A DNA stretch of 64,000 nucleotides from Ciceribacter sichuanensis (GCF_024055605.1 NZ_JAMXLX010000002.1:1-64000), one strand, 5' to 3'; shown: positions 26,082 through 34,815, counted from the first letter of the stretch. Numbers and translations are program-made. The notes: generated by a model not told the origin, from the sequence alone.

Positions 26082-26606
26082 ATGCACGGCAAGACAACAA
26101 ACAAGGATCCGGACAACGGAACAGCCCCCTTCCCGCCGCTCAACGTACTCAGGGATGAGCGACGTTCTCTCGCCTGGCTCAGCAAGGCGCACGAGGAACA
26201 ACTAGCGCTCTGTAGCGAGCTCGAGGAGATCGCTGATTCTCTCCCGGCCAGCATCAACCGGCAGAAGTGCATCTATGCTGCCAAGGCGCTGGGTCCGCTG
26301 ATCAAGGGCGTCCACCACTATGAGGAAACGGTCCTCTTCCCGTGGATCGAGACCGCGTTATCGGCGACTCCACGGCTGCATGACACCCTCGACCGGCTGA
26401 AATTCGAACACTTCGAGGATGAGTGTTTCGCAGAGGAACTAACGGACGCCCTGCTCAAGCTCGGCTCGGGCTTGCCGGCCAACATGGAGGCCGTCGGCTA
26501 CATGTTGCGCGGCTTCTTCGAGGGCATGCGCCGCCACATCGCCTTCGAGCGGGAATACCTGCTGCCGCAGATCCCCAACGACGCGGCAGCATCCGGACCG
26601 AACTGA
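26082..26606 (+). CDS. Hemerythrin-like HHE cation-binding domain protein
   Basis: 174 residues, all-helical. Iron ligands of the hemerythrin/HHE fold are placed by KAHEEQLALCSEL (helix 1), GVHHYEETVLFPWIE (HxxxE, helix 2), KFEHFEDECFAEEL (helix 3) and GMRRHIAFEREYLLPQI (HxxxE, helix 4). Such diiron proteins bind or sense oxygen, NO or iron. I chose the ATG at 26082 because GGAGAAAG precedes it; an in-frame ATG at 26016 adds an unrelated stretch. Divergent from ccoN, with an FNR box between, which suggests a low-oxygen or nitrosative role (inference). Confidence 0.8.
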   Translation: MHGKTTNKDPDNGTAPFPPLNVLRDERRSLAWLSKAHEEQLALCSELEEIADSLPASINRQKCIYAAKALGPLIKGVHHYEETVLFPWIETALSATPRLHDTLDRLKFEHFEDECFAEELTDALLKLGSGLPANMEAVGYMLRGFFEGMRRHIAFEREYLLPQIPNDAAASGPN

Positions 26607-26661
26607 AACGGATCGGAATTGATCCCGGCAGCGATCTTGGCTTAACGCTGAAAACCTATCG

Positions 26662-27390
26662 TCAGGCGGCGATTTCGCCCGCCGCCTTGACGCCGTCCAT
26701 CAGCATCATGACGGCGCCGATCACTTCGCCGCGAGGCGTGCGCAGCGGCGTCAGCCTGCAGCGCATCATGCTGCAGCGGCTCTCTTCCCTATGGAAATAG
26801 CTGGAATCCACTCGCTCGCCGGCAAAGCAGCGGTCGAGGTTCTTCTCAATGGCAACGCCAGCCTCGATGTCTCCGAGAAAATCAAAGATTCGGCGCCCGA
26901 CCAGATCGAGGGGCGTGCTACCAACAAAACTCGCATGCGCCGGATTGGCGTAGAGATAGCGGTGGTCGAGCGTGATCACTGCGACACGATCGGGAAGGTT
27001 GTTCAGAATGGATTCGTTGAGAAGGTCGTCCTCAACCAGCCCCAGCCGCTTCGGAGCGTCCGTCGGCACGTCGCCCGACGTCTCCGTCTCTGAACCGAAA
27101 TACCGGTCCAGCAGGATTGAAAGGGTTGCCGCATGCCTGAGTATGCACGACCGATCATCGGCATCCTCGCGGATCAGGTTGCCGACGAAGCGCAACTGAA
27201 GGTGTATCTCCCGCATATCCGCGGCCCGGTAGTTCACCACGGCAGAAATCAGCGGATCGAGTTCGCGGTCAAGCAACCGCACAAGTCGGTCGTCACCGAC
27301 GCGGATAGCCTGCTGGAGCTGTACGCTCTTCATCGAGACCGCCTCGAACAGGGGCAGCAGACGCTCCTGATGGGACTCGTTTGAGGTCAA
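26662..27390 (-). CDS. PAS domain protein without recognisable output domain
   Basis: 242 residues. The N-terminal half (about 1-110) is predicted helical and unrecognised; residues about 125-240 form a PAS domain (ILNNLPDRVAVITLDHRYLY, ANPAHASFVGSTPLDLVGRR, C-terminal GEVIGAVMMLMDG). No kinase, cyclase or HTH is present, so it may act through a partner protein. The start appears to be TTG at 27390 after AGGGGTGG. Convergent with the hemerythrin-like gene. The signal sensed is unknown. Confidence 0.7.
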   Translation of the reverse strand: MTSNESHQERLLPLFEAVSMKSVQLQQAIRVGDDRLVRLLDRELDPLISAVVNYRAADMREIHLQLRFVGNLIREDADDRSCILRHAATLSILLDRYFGSETETSGDVPTDAPKRLGLVEDDLLNESILNNLPDRVAVITLDHRYLYANPAHASFVGSTPLDLVGRRIFDFLGDIEAGVAIEKNLDRCFAGERVDSSYFHREESRCSMMRCRLTPLRTPRGEVIGAVMMLMDGVKAAGEIAA

Positions 27391-27655
27391 TTGGCACCAC
27401 CCCTAGACAACACCGCCGCACGCAGCGAAGACGCACACAAAATACAACCAAAGGTCTCATTCTATTTCCAGCGAGTTAACATGAATGTATCTCACGTTCA
27501 ACTAGCTAAAAGTCAGGTATTGCCGCCTCATAGTTCTGCCCAAGTGCAGGCGCAACATTCACGGAAATGCCGGTTGTAACGATACAGTACCGCCTTTGCG
27601 ACAAATGCAATCGCGTCGCAACAGCGATGATCTGCTCGCAAACGGCTGATTTGGA

Positions 27656-28585
27656 CTAGATATTTTTCTTGATGTTCCAGCGGTCGTGATACCAGAGCCA
27701 CTGCTCCGGATATTCCCGCACCCAGGATTCAACCTTGTCGTTGAGATACTGGGCCGTGCCCTGCACGTCGATGCGGCCGTCCTTGTCGCGCGGCAGCTCA
27801 ACCTTCGGCTCGATTTCCAGCCGGTAGCGGTTGTTCGGAAGGCGGATGCAGCGGGCCGGATAGACCTCGCAACCGAACTGCCGCACAAGTTTGGCGAGCA
27901 GCGGATTGGTGCGGACATCCTGACCGAAGAAGGTCGTCGGCTGGCCCTTCTTGAACTTCTGGTCGACGAGAACGCCAACGCCTGCGCCGGCTTCCAGCTG
28001 GCGGGCCAGCTGGAAGGATGAACCGGCATGGGACGGCACGAGATTGCCCATGCGGGCGCGACGGAAGTCGAAGACCATGTCGGCGATATAGGGATTGTTC
28101 GGCGGACGGAACAGCACGGTCACATAGAGACCGAAGGCAGCACCTGCCACCGGCAGCATCTCGAAATTGCCGGTATGTCCGGTAAAGACGATAAACGGGC
28201 GCGGATTTTCCAGGAGATCGATGAAGATCGGAACGCCTGAAACCTCCACCCGGCCCTCGCCCTGGCGTTCGGGATCGAAGTCGAACAGTTCGTCGAGAAA
28301 GACGTATTCCGCAAGCTGACGGCCCATATGCCCCCAGGCGTCGCCGGCAATCTTCTGGATCTCGGCTTCGGTCTTTTCCGGAAAGGCGTTGCGGAGATTG
28401 GTCAGCATCAGCCTGTGACGCGACGTCTTCGGTCCGACGAAGCGGACCACCCGGTCGGAGGCGTTGATCGCCGCATCGGCGGGCAGGAATTTCAGCACCC
28501 GCAGCAGGATAAGCACCAGCTTCGCCACCAGCCATTGCGGGAAGCGGCGAAACGCCAGAACGATCTTGGTGACGAGCGGCCGCAA
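27656..28585 (-). CDS. lpxXL: Lipid A very-long-chain fatty acid acyltransferase LpxXL
   Basis: 309 residues of the LpxL/HtrB lysophospholipid acyltransferase family, with an N-terminal membrane helix. The catalytic HX4E motif is His137...Glu142 in FTGHTGNFE, and VLFRPPNNPYI and DQKFKKGQPTTFFG are family blocks. As the last gene of the acpXL locus it should transfer 27-hydroxyoctacosanoate from AcpXL to lipid A. The start is TTG, three bases after the upstream stop; no better start is seen. Confidence 0.9.
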   Translation of the reverse strand: MRPLVTKIVLAFRRFPQWLVAKLVLILLRVLKFLPADAAINASDRVVRFVGPKTSRHRLMLTNLRNAFPEKTEAEIQKIAGDAWGHMGRQLAEYVFLDELFDFDPERQGEGRVEVSGVPIFIDLLENPRPFIVFTGHTGNFEMLPVAGAAFGLYVTVLFRPPNNPYIADMVFDFRRARMGNLVPSHAGSSFQLARQLEAGAGVGVLVDQKFKKGQPTTFFGQDVRTNPLLAKLVRQFGCEVYPARCIRLPNNRYRLEIEPKVELPRDKDGRIDVQGTAQYLNDKVESWVREYPEQWLWYHDRWNIKKNI

Positions 28586-28588
28586 GGG

Positions 28589-29617
28589 TCAGTCCATCTT
28601 GAGGATGATCTTGCCGAACACCCGCCGCCCCTCCATGCGGGCGAGCGCGCGATCGATATCTTCAAGGCCGACTTCCGTATCGATCACCGGATGCACGATG
28701 CCGCGTGCCATTTTCTGCATGGCGTTGGCCATGTTCTCCATGCGGCAACCGAACGAGCCGAGCAGCTTCAGCTGCTGCTGGAACAGCATCATCAGGTTCA
28801 TGTCGGTCGACACTCCGGAGGTCGAGCCGCAGGTGACAAGACGTCCGCCGCGCTTGAGGCAAAGCATGGAGCCTGCCCAGGTATCCTTGCCGACATGTTC
28901 GAAGACGACGTCGACGCCCTTCTTTTTGGTCAGCTTGCGCACGACGCCTTCGAAACGGTCGGTGCGGTAGTTGATGACGTGATCGGCGCCAAGCGCCTTT
29001 GCCCCTTCGATCTTGTCGTCCGAACCGACGGTGGTGATGACTGTGCAGCCGATCTTCTTGGCCAGCTGGATCGCAGCCGTGCCGATACCCGAACCGCCAG
29101 CATGCACCAGAATGGTCTCACCGGGTTCAAGCTTGGCGTTGTCGAACAGCATGTGCTCGACGGTGCCGAAGGTGACGGGAGCAACGGCGGCGGCGACAGC
29201 ATCGATGCCCGGAGGCGCGGGTACGAGCTGACGAGCCGGAATGTTCATCTTCTCCTGCGCGAAGCCGTCGAGGTGGAAACCGTGCACACCGCCGACATGT
29301 TCACAGAGGTTATCACGACCTTCGCGGCAGGGCTTGCACAGCCCGCAGACGCGCGCGCCATAAACGGAAACGAGCTGCCCCGGCAGGACGTTGGCGACAC
29401 CCGGACCGATCGCCTCGACCACACCTGATGCTTCGGCGCCGATGGTCAGCGGCATCTTGCGCTTCGCAAACGCCATGCCGCGCCAGCCCCAGACGTCGAT
29501 ATGGTTGAGTGCGACGGCCTTGACGCGCAACGTCACCTCGCCGGGACCCGGCGCTTCCGGTTCCGGCAGGTCCACGATTTCAAGCTTGCGGTCTTCGACG
29601 AGCTGGAGTGCGCGCAT
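28589..29617 (-). CDS. adh2XL: Zinc-type alcohol dehydrogenase-like protein of the acpXL locus
   Basis: 342 residues, medium-chain dehydrogenase/reductase. GAEASGVVEAIGPGV near residue 60, structural-zinc cysteines in CGLCKPCREGRDNLC, and a Rossmann loop ILVHAGGSGIGTAAIQLA (about 168-185) are visible. In rhizobia this gene (adh2XL) is constant in the acpXL-lpxXL locus, where a role in reducing or processing the very-long acyl chain is proposed but not settled. A small CGCCC/GGGCG hairpin lies in the 64-base gap upstream. Confidence 0.85.
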   Translation of the reverse strand: MRALQLVEDRKLEIVDLPEPEAPGPGEVTLRVKAVALNHIDVWGWRGMAFAKRKMPLTIGAEASGVVEAIGPGVANVLPGQLVSVYGARVCGLCKPCREGRDNLCEHVGGVHGFHLDGFAQEKMNIPARQLVPAPPGIDAVAAAVAPVTFGTVEHMLFDNAKLEPGETILVHAGGSGIGTAAIQLAKKIGCTVITTVGSDDKIEGAKALGADHVINYRTDRFEGVVRKLTKKKGVDVVFEHVGKDTWAGSMLCLKRGGRLVTCGSTSGVSTDMNLMMLFQQQLKLLGSFGCRMENMANAMQKMARGIVHPVIDTEVGLEDIDRALARMEGRRVFGKIILKMD

Positions 29618-29681
29618 AAGGTCTATCCTCGCGCCCTGAGGGCGTTCTTATCTGGTAACTAGATTGCGTGTGACCCGTGGC

Positions 29682-30971
29682 TTAAGCCGGTTCACGCGTC
29701 ATGACAAGGCTGGCGTTCTGTCCGCCGAAGCCGAAGGAGTTCGACAGCACGACCGAAACATCGGCCGACCGCTTCACGTTCGGAACCACGTCGAGAACGA
29801 TTGCCGGATCGGGATTGACGTAATTGATCGTCGGCGGAACCGTTCCCGTCAGCATCGTCTGGATCGAGAACACGGCTTCGACCGCGCCTGCGGCCGTCAG
29901 CGTATGACCGATCATCGACTTGTTGGAGGAAACCGGAATCCGGTCCTTCAACCGCTCGCCGAAAACGGACAGCATTGCGCCATATTCCATCTTGTCGTTT
30001 TCAGGCGTCGACGTGCCATGGGCGTTGATATAGCCCACCGCTTCTTCCGAAAGGCCGGCATCCTCGAGAGCCGCCCGGATCGTGGCGATTGCAGGTCCGC
30101 CGTCCGGCGAAGAGCGCGTGCGGTGGAAATGGTCGGCCTTCTCGCCGCAACCCTTCATGATGCCAAGCACCTTGGCGCCGCGCGCAACGGCCGCTTCAAG
30201 CGATTCCAGCACCAGCGTCGCTGCACCTTCGGCGATGACGAAACCGTCGCGGTCCTTGCTGAACGGCTTGGAAGCCTTTTCCGGCGGATCGTTCTGGGTG
30301 GAAAGCGCCGAAAGCAGCGCAAAGCGGATCAGCGCTTCAGCGCCGACCGAACCATCGGTCGCAACCGTCAGTGCCCGTTCCGTGCGACCCTGGCGGATTG
30401 CCTCGACGCCGAGCTGGATCGCGGTGGCACCGGAAGCGCAGGCGGTCGACAGCGTCACCGGCAGGCCGCGCGTGCCGAAGCGATCGGCGAGCCGTTCGGA
30501 AATCGAGCCGAACTGAACGGCTTCCAGAAACACCGGATCGGCCTTGGCGCGCATGGCAGCCAGAAGGCGGTGATAGGCGTGGCCCTCGTTGTCTTCCGGC
30601 GGCGTGCGCTCCGCGAGATTGAAGCGGTCATCCCATTCCGGCTCGACCGGCGGGGCGGCGAGGAAGAGAGGACCGTCGAAATCGCCGGAAAGGCCTGCCT
30701 GGGCCAGCGCCTCGATGGTGGTTTCGCGCGCCATGGCATAGGAGCGCTCGACGGCGTTCACGGCCGGCAGTTCGATGAAATCCACGGTACCGCTGATGCG
30801 GGTGTTCAGGCCCTCGGTCGGGAAACGCGAGATCTTGTGAATGCCGGATACGCCGCCGGTCAGCTTTTCCCAGTTGTCGGAAAGGCCCTGCCCGAGCGAG
30901 GTGATGACGCCCATGCCGGTCACGGCGATGATGGGACGGCCAAGATGGTCCTTGAAACGAGATTCCGTCAT
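29682..30971 (-). CDS. fabF1XL: Beta-ketoacyl-ACP synthase II (FabF1XL), complete active site
   Basis: 429-residue condensing enzyme. The Cys-His-His triad is intact: Cys178 in TLSTACASGATAIQ, His318 in NAHGTSTPEND and His356 in SMIGHTLTAAGAVE. It elongates acyl chains on the dedicated carrier AcpXL during synthesis of the 28-carbon lipid A acid. It lies 12 bases downstream of a second ketosynthase gene whose product lacks the nucleophile; the two may form a heterodimer (inference). Confidence 0.93.
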   Translation of the reverse strand: MTESRFKDHLGRPIIAVTGMGVITSLGQGLSDNWEKLTGGVSGIHKISRFPTEGLNTRISGTVDFIELPAVNAVERSYAMARETTIEALAQAGLSGDFDGPLFLAAPPVEPEWDDRFNLAERTPPEDNEGHAYHRLLAAMRAKADPVFLEAVQFGSISERLADRFGTRGLPVTLSTACASGATAIQLGVEAIRQGRTERALTVATDGSVGAEALIRFALLSALSTQNDPPEKASKPFSKDRDGFVIAEGAATLVLESLEAAVARGAKVLGIMKGCGEKADHFHRTRSSPDGGPAIATIRAALEDAGLSEEAVGYINAHGTSTPENDKMEYGAMLSVFGERLKDRIPVSSNKSMIGHTLTAAGAVEAVFSIQTMLTGTVPPTINYVNPDPAIVLDVVPNVKRSADVSVVLSNSFGFGGQNASLVMTREPA

Positions 30972-30983
30972 GATCCTATCTCC

Positions 30984-32189
30984 TCACGCTTCGGCCGAAA
31001 GATGCGCCATGCCTTCGCCGCGCACATATCCCACCGTCGTCACCACGGCATCCGTCGCCGGCTTTGTCATGACGCCTTCGTTCTTTTCGTCGAAGGACGG
31101 CACCACCGACTTCGCATCGAGCGCAAGCGCGGCAAGAGCGAGGCCGAGCGGGAACTGAGCCTCGAGCGCATGACCCGTCACGCCGCCGAAGCCGCGGACG
31201 GAAGCCCCTGGGAATGCATCCTCCAGAACCGTCTTCTCACGGGCGGAGAGGTCACACATGCCGCTCGCACCGGAAAGCACGAGCGTGCCCTTGCCCGCTC
31301 CGGCGGCAACCGACGATGCCATGCGTTTCAGGCGCTTTTCGAGCCCGCCATCTTCACGCCGGCCGCGGTCACCTTCGATGGCGTCGATCGAGGCATAGAT
31401 ATGGGCGCCGCGCGCTTCCGCATGCTCCCGTGACTCGAGCATCAGGAATGCGCCGACGGTGCCGAGCACCATACCGCCGCCATGATCCGGCTGGCGCTGC
31501 CACATCGGATGCCAGTCGCCCGTCGCATGGGCCTGGATACCTTCGACCAGAAGGAAGATGTCATCGCGGTCGGCAATGAATGCGCCGCCGACAAGCGTGT
31601 GTGTCGACTGCCCGGCCTGAATGCGTGCAAACGCGGTCTCGACGGCGGAAATACCGGCGGCCTCTTCGCCCATGAAGGTGCGCGAAGAACCGGTGACCTT
31701 GTGCACGATCGAGATGTTGCCCGCCATCAGGTTGGAAAGCTGCGCGAGGAAAAGCGTCGGGCGCAGCTCGGTGGTGAGCTTTTCGTTGACGAGCTGCGCG
31801 CGGTCGTTGCGCTTCAGCCCCTCGTTGACGATCAGCGTATCGACGTTGATATCGCGCTCGCCGCCGCCGGCAGCAACGATCATGTCCATTGTCGAGCAAG
31901 CCTCGGCGTCGTCCTTCAGGCCCGCATCATCGAGCGCCAGACCGGCGGCATAGACGCCGAGCCGCTGCCAGTTTTCCATCTGGCGCTGGTCGCCACGCTT
32001 GGCGATCTGCTGCGACCAGTCGATCTCGGGCATGGGGTGAACCGGATACGGCTTGAACTTCTCCGTCTCGACGACGGGAGCCGGAGCGCCGGCCGCAGAC
32101 AGAAGCGCGACATGCGGCTCCTTGCCGGTTCCGTGGCATGTCACGATGCCGATGCCGGTGATCACCACATCATTCGGTTTTTTGACCAT
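30984..32189 (-). CDS. fabF2XL: Beta-ketoacyl synthase-like protein lacking Cys nucleophile (FabF2XL)
   Basis: 401 residues with the thiolase-fold start VVITGIGIVTCHGTG. At the nucleophile position the sequence is RTFMGEEAAGISAV, giving Glu176 where Cys is expected, and the first His motif (NAHGT in the partner) is replaced by LSGASGMCD; the second His is kept (His340 in GGVTGHALEAQ). It therefore cannot condense by the normal mechanism and resembles chain-length-factor subunits. I start at the ATG at 32189 after GAGAGGATTGAAG. Likely a structural or length-setting partner of the adjacent active synthase. Confidence 0.88.
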   Translation of the reverse strand: MVKKPNDVVITGIGIVTCHGTGKEPHVALLSAAGAPAPVVETEKFKPYPVHPMPEIDWSQQIAKRGDQRQMENWQRLGVYAAGLALDDAGLKDDAEACSTMDMIVAAGGGERDINVDTLIVNEGLKRNDRAQLVNEKLTTELRPTLFLAQLSNLMAGNISIVHKVTGSSRTFMGEEAAGISAVETAFARIQAGQSTHTLVGGAFIADRDDIFLLVEGIQAHATGDWHPMWQRQPDHGGGMVLGTVGAFLMLESREHAEARGAHIYASIDAIEGDRGRREDGGLEKRLKRMASSVAAGAGKGTLVLSGASGMCDLSAREKTVLEDAFPGASVRGFGGVTGHALEAQFPLGLALAALALDAKSVVPSFDEKNEGVMTKPATDAVVTTVGYVRGEGMAHLSAEA

Positions 32190-32282
32190 CTTCAATCCTC
32201 TCGCCGGAACGGTACCGGCGCAGCGGGCCACGGCGCTCGGCCGGCCCGCATCCGTCAAAAACGACCAGCCGCCCGGAGAGAA

Positions 32283-32756
32283 CTATCGGGCGGCGGCAAT
32301 AGCCTCCATGAGGCCGATTTCGGTGGCGCGCTTGCGCACGATATCGGCAAGCGGCACTTCGCTGAACGGCATGGTCCTGAGCTTGAGCTGCGCATCGCAG
32401 ACCTTCTTGCCCTCGGACGAAATCTTCGCCTTGGTCACAGCAAAGCCGGAGCCGTCGTGTTCCAACTGTGCCTCGATGTCAAGCACCGCGCCGGGTTCGA
32501 CAAAGGTGCGCATCTTCGCGCCGTCGACCGACATCAGGAACGGCATGGCGGTAAAGTTCTTCACCGCCAGCAGCATCATGCCGGAAGCCTGCGCCATGGT
32601 TTCGATCAGGAGAACGCCGGGAACAAGCGGCATGCCGGGAAAGTGCCCCTCGAAGACGGGGCTTGCCTGCGGCACGACGGACCTTGCCTTAAGCACGCCA
32701 AGGCCGAGGTCTACGGCCTCGACCTTGTCGATCATCTGGAAATATTCAAGCAGCAT
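32283..32756 (-). CDS. fabZXL: 3-hydroxyacyl-ACP dehydratase, FabZ-like (FabZXL)
   Basis: 157-residue hot-dog-fold dehydratase. The active-site region FEGHFPGMPLVPGVLLIETM holds His38 and Glu52, as in FabZ. It removes water from 3-hydroxyacyl-AcpXL in each elongation round of the very-long-chain acid. A RIME1-like repeat begins 14 bases upstream of its start, next to the GGAGG ribosome binding site. Confidence 0.93.
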   Translation of the reverse strand: MLLEYFQMIDKVEAVDLGLGVLKARSVVPQASPVFEGHFPGMPLVPGVLLIETMAQASGMMLLAVKNFTAMPFLMSVDGAKMRTFVEPGAVLDIEAQLEHDGSGFAVTKAKISSEGKKVCDAQLKLRTMPFSEVPLADIVRKRATEIGLMEAIAAAR

Positions 32757-32770
32757 CGGAAACCTCCGCC

Positions 32771-32869
32771 TTAGAGCGCCGTGCGTCCATCAGGACGCAC
32801 AAAGGACGCTCTAACATCTTGATTCCGCGCATCGATCCGAAAATCGCATCCGATTCCGGATCGATGCGC
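32771..32869. repeat. RIME1-like bipartite palindromic repeat, copy B
   Basis: About 99 bp, near-identical to 12954-13054. Palindrome one pairs TTAGAGCG...TGCGTCC with GGACGCA...CGCTCTAA; palindrome two pairs GCGCATCGATCCG with CGGATCGATGCGC. It fills the gap between acpXL and fabZXL and ends next to the fabZXL ribosome binding site, in the same orientation as copy A. Confidence 0.85.
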
Positions 32870-32878
32870 CAAGGCGGA

Positions 32879-33157
32879 TCAGCCCTTGGCTGCCCTCAGC
32901 TCGTCGATCTTGGCACAGAGATTCTTCAGCACGAAATACTCTTCGGTCGAAACCTTGCCTTCGTTGACTTCCTGCGTCCACTGCTCGAGCGGGATCTTGA
33001 TGCCGAACTCCTTGTCGATCGCGAAAACGATGTCGAGGAAGTCCAGGCTGTCGATGCCGAGGTCGTCGATCGTATGGCTTTCCGGCGTAATCGTCTCGCG
33101 GTCGATTTCGCTCGTTTCAGCGATGATGTCGGCAACTTTGTCGAATGTAGCGGTCAC
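32879..33157 (-). CDS. acpXL: Acyl carrier protein AcpXL
   Basis: 92 residues. The phosphopantetheine site is Ser37 in [18 protein letters not shown]; the protein is longer than housekeeping AcpP (about 78 residues), which is typical of AcpXL. It carries the growing 28-carbon chain for lipid A. The start is GTG (33155-33157) after GAGG. First gene of the acpXL-fabZ-fabF2-fabF1-adh2-lpxXL operon. Confidence 0.95.
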
Positions 33158-33266
33158 GCCAATACCTCATATGTCGAAAATCTGAGTTCCACATAGGGAA
33201 AACCATTCTAAAAGCCAATGGCAAGTTTCACCAATCGCGAAATTTGCAGTCAAGGTGTTGCTCAAC

Positions 33267-34616
33267 TCAAACAGCGACGGAATGGCGACCCTTGCCGTTT
33301 GCCAGATAGCTGTCGAAAACGGCCGCGACACTGCGTGCAAAAGGCTTGCCCGCTTCAGTGAGCCGGAAGTCGTCATTGACGATCTCGCATATGCCGTCGC
33401 TGTTGCGCGCACAGAACTCCCGCGCCTCGGCGATCACCACCTCGCCTGCCTGCGGATAGAGGCTGCGGACACCATTAAACGAGAAGCCGAAACGGCACAT
33501 GATCTGCTCGATCACATGAGCCCGTAGCCGGTCGTCCTCGCTGAGCTCGATCCCGCGCACCACGGTCAGCCCGTCCGCATCGGCAAGCCGCTCATATTCA
33601 CCGGTAGCCGGCATGTTCTGCACATAGCCCTGCGGAAGCTGTCCGATCGAGGACGCGCCGAGCCCGATCAGTGCTTCGGCCGCATCGTCTGTATAGCCCT
33701 GGAAATTGCGCCTAAGCTTTCCGTTGCGAGCCGCGACCGCAAGCCGGTCGTCAGGCCGGGCGAAATGGTCGATGCCGATCGGCTCGTAACCGGCCTCGAC
33801 CAGCATGTTCGCTGCCCTCGTCATCTGCTGGAAGCGTTCCTCGATGCCCGGGAGCGCATCCTCGGGAATCATCGTCTGGTGCTTCTTCATCCACGGCACA
33901 TGCGCATAGCCGAAGAGTGCGATCCGGTCGGGCGAGAGCGAAATGATGTCACGCACTGTCGTATCGAGCGTCTCGAGCGTCTGGTGGGGCAGTCCATAAA
34001 GAATGTCGCAGTTGACCGAGTGAACACCCCTCGCCCTGACCGCATCGACCACGGATTTCGTTTGCTCGAAGGTCTGGATGCGGTTGATCGTCTTCTGGAC
34101 CTTGGGGTTGAAGTCCTGCACGCCGAGGCTCGCCCGGGTCATGCCGATGGCGGCCAGCGCGTCATAGCGCGGCGCGTCAAGGTCGTTCGGGTCCATCTCG
34201 ACGCTGATTTCCACGTCGTCACCAAAGGCAAACGCATCGCGGAGCGCCTTCATCAGGTCCACCATGTCCTCGGGCGCGACCATCGTCGGGGAACCGCCTC
34301 CGAAATGCACTGCCGAAACCTTGGCATCCCTACTAACGAGGCCACCCACCCTCGCGATCTCCCGCTTCAGCGACTTCAGATAGGCCGCGATCGGCTCGTA
34401 TTTCAGCGTGTGTTTGGTGTGACAGGCACAAAACCAGCACAGGCGATCGCAATATGGAATATGCAAATATAGCGAAATATCCTGCCCTGCACCGAGCTCG
34501 CCAAGCCACTGCGCATATTTGCCGCAGTCTATACCTTCGTAGAAATGCGGCGCCGTGGGATAGCTGGTGTAGCGCGGGACAGCGCCGGAATACTTGGCAA
34601 GAAGCGAGTTTTGCAT
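33267..34616 (-). CDS. hemN: Oxygen-independent coproporphyrinogen III oxidase (radical SAM)
   Basis: 449 residues. The radical-SAM cluster is CX3CX2C (Cys56, Cys60, Cys63) in HIPYCDRLCWFC. FGGGSPTM and VEMDPNDLDAPRYDALAAIG are HemN blocks. It decarboxylates coproporphyrinogen III for haem synthesis when oxygen is scarce, matching the need for cbb3 oxidase haem. I chose the ATG at 34616 (MQNSLLAKYSGAVPRYTSYP); the longer TTG reading to 34697 would run through the FNR box and is unlikely. Confidence 0.95.
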   Translation of the reverse strand: MQNSLLAKYSGAVPRYTSYPTAPHFYEGIDCGKYAQWLGELGAGQDISLYLHIPYCDRLCWFCACHTKHTLKYEPIAAYLKSLKREIARVGGLVSRDAKVSAVHFGGGSPTMVAPEDMVDLMKALRDAFAFGDDVEISVEMDPNDLDAPRYDALAAIGMTRASLGVQDFNPKVQKTINRIQTFEQTKSVVDAVRARGVHSVNCDILYGLPHQTLETLDTTVRDIISLSPDRIALFGYAHVPWMKKHQTMIPEDALPGIEERFQQMTRAANMLVEAGYEPIGIDHFARPDDRLAVAARNGKLRRNFQGYTDDAAEALIGLGASSIGQLPQGYVQNMPATGEYERLADADGLTVVRGIELSEDDRLRAHVIEQIMCRFGFSFNGVRSLYPQAGEVVIAEAREFCARNSDGICEIVNDDFRLTEAGKPFARSVAAVFDSYLANGKGRHSVAV

Positions 34617-34683
34617 GGATCTATCCGCAGTCTCAAAAATATCAGGGATACTCCCCTGATACGCTCGGTCGCAGCCCCTGCCT

Positions 34684-34697
34684 TTGACTTCGATCAA
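34684..34697. promoter_or_regulatory. FNR/FixK box between hemN and fnrN
   Basis: TTGACTTCGATCAA fits TTGAY-N4-ATCAA. It is 68 bases upstream of hemN (minus) and 119 bases upstream of fnrN (plus), so it may activate hemN and autoregulate fnrN. Confidence 0.82.
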
Positions 34698-34719
34698 TTT
34701 GCTGGTAGATTAACCATCG

Positions 34720-34736
34720 GAGTTCAACTAGAACTC
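34720..34736. promoter_or_regulatory. Inverted repeat in hemN-fnrN intergenic region
   Basis: GAGTTC-AACTA-GAACTC, perfect 6-base arms around 5 bases, located 80 bases upstream of fnrN. It is not an FNR box. It could be an operator for another regulator or a promoter-proximal hairpin; function unknown. Confidence 0.35.
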
Positions 34737-34815
34737 GCTGGCCTTCGGGCAGGCTGCTACGTAGTGAAACGGCGTGGTAGCGATAGTTTAGCGCGCCGGA
34801 CAGGATCTTCTTGAA

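Noticed and set aside
29664-31433. Long plus-strand reading (589 codons) opposite the ketosynthase genes
   Set aside because: The minus strand encodes two clear condensing-enzyme homologues here; the plus-strand product is Arg/His/Gly-rich with no recognisable domain.
34617-34697. N-terminal extension of hemN to a TTG at 34697
   Set aside because: The extension contains the FNR box that should lie upstream of transcription, and HemN homologues start near the ATG at 34616.
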